Shown here: in pieces, positions 60,950 through 64,000 of the stretch
Position numbering within the stretch: the stretch's first letter is position 1
Layout of the letters: each line of letters opens with the position of its first letter
NCBI RefSeq assembly: GCF_020171805.1
Contig: NZ_JAIVAF010000003.1
Span: forward strand, 310,001 to 374,000
DNA from: Guptibacillus algicola
Lineage (GTDB): Bacteria > Bacillota > Bacilli > Bacillales > Guptibacillaceae
Direction: 5' to 3'
DNA: 64,000 bases
Program-made: the position numbers and the translations under genes
Notes under the pieces: generated by a model
Databases searched by the model: none
What the model was told of the DNA's origin: nothing
Seen by the model: only the letters and a program-made list of their open reading frames with translations

Positions 60950-61513
60950 ATGTTGAGCGATCAAAAACTTGTGAAGGAGATCCAGTCTGGAAATCAATCT
61001 GCCATGGATGTATTAGTGAAGCGCCATTACAAGCTCGTCTATTCATTTGCGTATCGGAAAACGTCCGACAAAGAGGTGGCGTATGATTTAACGCAAGAAA
61101 TCTTCATCAAGATGCTTAAGAAAATTGATTTGTACGCTGCAAAAGGTGAGTTCAGAAACTGGCTGCTTACGTTGACCGTAAACCACTGCCGAGATTACTA
61201 TCGATCGAAGGCCTACAAACAAGCATCGAACAGTAACGAATATGAAGATAACCTGTATCGAGAGAAGGATGATGTTACCTATATTTTTGACAAAAATGAA
61301 ACGAGAAAGGAAATAAAAGGTGCATTAAACACTTTGCCGACCATTCAAAAAGAAGCAATCATTCTAAAATATTTCCATGACATGAAAATATTTGAGATCG
61401 CTGAAATCACGAACACAAACGATTCCACAGTGAAATCGAGAATTAGGCAAGGGATGGAGAAGTTAAAAGTCTTATTGATAAGGAGTGACTCTCGTGAAAG
61501 AGGAAAGTGTTGA
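60950..61513 (+). CDS. ECF-type sigma-70 factor
   Basis: Region 2 shows VAYDLTQEIFIKMLKKIDLY and LLTLTVNHCRDYYR (residues about 45-90); region 4 shows LPTIQKEAIILKYFHDMKIF and EIAEITNTNDSTVKSRIRQG (about 128-170). At 187 residues it is a complete ECF factor. GGGTGAGGTG precedes the ATG. It overlaps the start of a membrane protein gene and leads a four-gene operon with an ABC transporter, so it probably directs this operon's own promoter. Confidence 0.9.
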   Translation: MLSDQKLVKEIQSGNQSAMDVLVKRHYKLVYSFAYRKTSDKEVAYDLTQEIFIKMLKKIDLYAAKGEFRNWLLTLTVNHCRDYYRSKAYKQASNSNEYEDNLYREKDDVTYIFDKNETRKEIKGALNTLPTIQKEAIILKYFHDMKIFEIAEITNTNDSTVKSRIRQGMEKLKVLLIRSDSRERGKC

Positions 61514-62264
61514 AGAAGAAATCGCAAATTATTTAGAACATTATACAGTTGAATATCCAGATGACGATGCGATCGACCAAACGATCGAAAGTCTTCGTGC
61601 TTATGTTCCGGAGCCTCAGTCAAATGGTGCTGCGATTCGTGAGAAGCTTCAGGGTCTGTTGAGACATTCGGCTAGGGAGATTTCGGTCATCGGATCGTTG
61701 TTCTGGGTTATGAACGTCATTTTCTTTATCTGTGGGTTTAGTTATGTATTATTCTTTGAAGGAGATCCCTATAGTACGATGTTTTTCCTCGCTCCTATTC
61801 CATTTTTAATAGGTCTCGGTGAAGTTTTCAAAGGAAGAGAAGCCGGTTTATATGAAATTGAACTAGCTTGTAAGTACTCGGCTCAACATATCATGATGTC
61901 TCGCTTGTTTGTAATTGGAACTTACAATTTCGTGATAAGTGCGGTATTAATTTGTGCGCTGTCGGTAACGATCGAAAATATCCTGTTACTAAAATTAGTC
62001 GGATACTGGATTTTACCAACAACGCTTGTATCATCGGTCGGTCTATTTTTGACCATTCGATTCAGAAGTTCCATTACTGTACCGGTCACTCTAGCGATTT
62101 GGTTTACAACTAGCATGATGATTTCCCAATCAGTCGACATGAAGAACTATCTCGAGTCGCTTTCGGCTGGCGTATATTCTATCGCGCTCATCGCGTCATT
62201 AGTGTTCCTGTTCCTACAAATTAATCGAATCAAGCGAGGTGTACGTATTGAAGCTAACGATTGA
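61494..62264 (+). CDS. membrane protein coupled to ECF sigma factor, possible anti-sigma factor
   Basis: The N-terminal 75 residues are soluble and acidic, followed by six hydrophobic segments (residues about 80-250). The position directly behind and overlapping the sigma gene suggests regulation of sigma activity by an N-terminal cytoplasmic segment, but no zinc-binding HxxxCxxC motif is visible. It could also be an accessory transporter subunit. GTG at 61494 is well spaced from AAGGAG; the GTG at 61485 is not. Its stop overlaps the ATPase gene. Confidence 0.65.
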   Translation: MKEESVEEEIANYLEHYTVEYPDDDAIDQTIESLRAYVPEPQSNGAAIREKLQGLLRHSAREISVIGSLFWVMNVIFFICGFSYVLFFEGDPYSTMFFLAPIPFLIGLGEVFKGREAGLYEIELACKYSAQHIMMSRLFVIGTYNFVISAVLICALSVTIENILLLKLVGYWILPTTLVSSVGLFLTIRFRSSITVPVTLAIWFTTSMMISQSVDMKNYLESLSAGVYSIALIASLVFLFLQINRIKRGVRIEAND

Positions 62265-63120
62265 AAAAGTTACGAAGTCATACGGAGAGAAAGTAGCCGT
62301 GAACGATCTTTCCTTTGAATTAACTGAAGGTGTTTATGGATTTCTAGGTAGCAACGGATCTGGTAAAACCACGCTGATGAGAATTCTGGCTAGCGTCTCA
62401 AAACCTACATCGGGAAGGGTTTTGTTCGATGGTGAAGACATTCGTACGTTAGATGAAAAGTACCGAGACATGCTAGGATATTCTCCTCAACACATCGGCT
62501 ACTACAAAAACTTCACTGTTCAGAAATTCATGTTGTACATCGCATCGTTAAAAGGCATCGAGAGGCAGCAAGCAAAACAAAAAGTGGATGAGCTATTGGA
62601 GCTTGTGAACCTAACTGAAAACAATAAAGTGAAGATGAGTAAGCTTTCTGGTGGGATGAAACAACGTGTTGGTATCGCGCAGGCACTACTCAATGATCCG
62701 CAAATCTTGATTGTCGATGAGCCTACAGCTGGCCTCGATCCTAAAGAGCGCGTTCGCTTCCGAAACTTGCTATCGAAGATCTCGGCAAATCGTATTGTCT
62801 TACTTTCAACTCATATCGTTTCAGATATTGAGTTTATCGCAAAAGAAGTGATGATTTTAAAAGAAGGAGTGCTGATTCAAAAGGAATCTCCTAAAAAGCT
62901 ACTAGAAGGAATCAGAAATAAAGTGTGGACAGCGACAGTAAACGAAGAAGAGGTAGCCGATCTTCAGGCTCACTTTCGATGTGGGAATATCGCTCATAAT
63001 GACGAAAGGTTCGACATTCGCCTTTTAAGTGAAACGAAACCCCATTCAAATGCGGTGCAAACAAAGCCTAACCTCGAAGATTTGTATTTGTATTACTTCG
63101 AGGAGGATGGTGTTGCATGA
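62248..63120 (+). CDS. ABC transporter ATP-binding protein
   Basis: Walker A GSNGSGKTT (about residues 33-41), signature LSGGMKQR, Walker B ILIVDEPTAGLDP and switch LLSTH are all intact. The C-terminal 75 residues form an extra domain typical of ABC-2 exporters. TTG at 62248 follows GCGAGGTG. The gene overlaps both neighbours, so sigma, membrane protein, ATPase and permease are translated together. Confidence 0.9.
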   Translation: MKLTIEKVTKSYGEKVAVNDLSFELTEGVYGFLGSNGSGKTTLMRILASVSKPTSGRVLFDGEDIRTLDEKYRDMLGYSPQHIGYYKNFTVQKFMLYIASLKGIERQQAKQKVDELLELVNLTENNKVKMSKLSGGMKQRVGIAQALLNDPQILIVDEPTAGLDPKERVRFRNLLSKISANRIVLLSTHIVSDIEFIAKEVMILKEGVLIQKESPKKLLEGIRNKVWTATVNEEEVADLQAHFRCGNIAHNDERFDIRLLSETKPHSNAVQTKPNLEDLYLYYFEEDGVA

Positions 63121-64000
63121 GGAGCTTATTAGGATTCGAACTGTATAAACTGTTCAAACAAAAAATGATCTATCTCACGTTTATTGGATTACTTATCATT
63201 ACATCAAGCTACATGCTGAACTTTGAGCGCCCTTCAGACGCTGAGAAGGAGTTATATAGTAAATGGGAAGGAACATTGACACAAGAAAAAGTTGAACGAT
63301 CTCAAGTTGAGAATGAAAAACTAAATGTGCTTATTGACAAACGCGTAGAGGAAATGGAAGAAAAAGGTGAGGTGGGTGCTGCTTTTTCGGAAGAGGAGGC
63401 AACTAAAGTAGGAATGTATGAGACCATTGCTTTCATCCAGGGTGCGGATGACCGTACAGCGCTCAGGTTGAGCGAACTAGAAGGTGAAGAGTCCCTTAGT
63501 ACAGCTCTTGAAACTTCTATTCTAAAGGAAAACGACTTCTCCTATTTTGCTTATAACAAGGCACCTCGTGAAATCATTGATTACACAAGTACTTTTTCTC
63601 TAGTTGTAACTGGATTGATGCTCATGATCGGCCTATCTGGAATGTATTCGAGAGAATACAGTTCAGGCGTAGAAAACTACATGCTAAGTTCTAAGAGAGG
63701 CAGAAAAGATCTCGCCCGAGCAAAAATAATCGCAGCACTCATCTATACATTCATTATTGTTGTCATCGGAGAAGCTTGGAACATCATAAGTAAAATCTAT
63801 CTGTTCGGAAACGAAGGCTGGTCGACTACGATTCAGTACATATTCAAGTATCACTTCTCTCCGTTCGGTTTCAGTATGATCGAATATCATCTTATCCAAC
63901 TCGGTATTCACCTTTTAGCTGCTTTCAGTTTTGCCTTATTAATCCTTTTCATATCATCACTTTGCAGAAATGTACTTGTTTCCTTGATTGTTAGCGGAGC
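63117..64000 (+). CDS. ABC-2 type permease, truncated by window edge
   Basis: The ATG overlaps the ATPase stop (ATGA) and the frame stays open to the end of the window. One N-terminal helix (residues about 19-35) is followed by a charged extracellular segment of about 120 residues, then helices near residues 163-180, 205-222 and 265-290. This is the layout of bacitracin- or lantibiotic-type ABC-2 permeases. The rest of the gene and any further operon members lie outside the window. Confidence 0.8.
   Translation, partial: MRSLLGFELYKLFKQKMIYLTFIGLLIITSSYMLNFERPSDAEKELYSKWEGTLTQEKVERSQVENEKLNVLIDKRVEEMEEKGEVGAAFSEEEATKVGMYETIAFIQGADDRTALRLSELEGEESLSTALETSILKENDFSYFAYNKAPREIIDYTSTFSLVVTGLMLMIGLSGMYSREYSSGVENYMLSSKRGRKDLARAKIIAALIYTFIIVVIGEAWNIISKIYLFGNEGWSTTIQYIFKYHFSPFGFSMIEYHLIQLGIHLLAAFSFALLILFISSLCRNVLVSLIVSG

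Noticed and set aside
1-64000. tRNA, rRNA, CRISPR array, insertion sequence or prophage
   Set aside because: No cloverleaf-like tRNA, no rRNA block, no regularly spaced 25-40-bp direct repeats with unique spacers, and no transposase, integrase or phage structural ORF seen. The TCGCYGATA array has units too short for CRISPR.

Overview
The window looks like a chromosomal segment of a low-GC, spore-forming member of the Bacillaceae. The reasons are strong AGGAGG-type ribosome sites, frequent TTG/GTG starts, YjcZ-type sporulation miniproteins, a ComK homologue, an RsbR-type stressosome protein, a FloT-type flotillin and a YwrABCD-like chromate module. A relative of Pseudalkalibacillus or Alkalihalobacillus would fit, but the sequence alone does not fix the genus. 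I saw no rRNA, tRNA, prophage, transposase or CRISPR array.

Layout. 0-8.2 kb: a 2'-5' RNA ligase-like / phosphatase mini-operon, an LTA-synthase-like enzyme on the minus strand, a YdeI-like protein, a FloT-like flotillin, a GNAT/hydrolase pair and several small membrane proteins. 8.3-10.9 kb: a likely spore block with three tandem DUF4489-like paralogues (the first frameshifted) and two YjcZ-family miniproteins. 11-14.8 kb: a sigma-region-2-only protein, then an Lrp-type regulator divergent from a gamma-glutamyltransferase-like gene and a split chromate transporter. 15-24.4 kb: a class C serine hydrolase, an MHYT-PAS-GGDEF-EAL c-di-GMP protein, an M3 oligopeptidase, GNAT and Nudix enzymes. 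24.4-26.6 kb: ergothioneine genes egtB (intact) and egtD (broken twice). 26.9-31.1 kb: Nudix, ComK-like, membrane proteins and RsbR-like. 31.2-35.2 kb: TetR/MFS and PadR/HAAS pairs whose 3' ends all carry the same palindrome. 35.2-41.2 kb: alcohol dehydrogenase, metallo-hydrolase and an osmoprotectant ABC transporter. 41.3-43.7 kb: a secreted cell-wall-binding metallo-hydrolase interrupted by a stop codon, then DUF3006. 43.9-60.9 kb: an accessory-like mixture including a solitary SecD, a PaaK-like ligase, an ECF sigma factor with a SnoaL-like tail, an aminoglycoside-nucleotidyltransferase-like protein, VOC proteins, an SDR, a secreted PHB-depolymerase-like esterase, MFS and a serine hydrolase. 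60.9-64 kb: an ECF sigma / membrane protein / ABC transporter operon that runs off the right edge.

The most notable structure is non-coding. There are two short interspersed repeat families. One is a perfect palindrome with core GTCAGGCACGTGCCTGAC (three copies in 4 kb) that supplies the last residues GQARA and the stop codon of three unrelated proteins. The other is a TTCGAC...CGGGTGGTG.C.GGCAC element in eight copies, nearly all at gene 3' ends, some forming terminators. There is also a six-unit TCGCYGATA array with a period of about 20 bp. Five loci carry frameshifts or a nonsense codon (8.5, 24.4-25.3, 29.7, 42.5 and 52.0 kb). This pattern could be real decay or residual sequencing error, and the two cannot be separated from one sequence.
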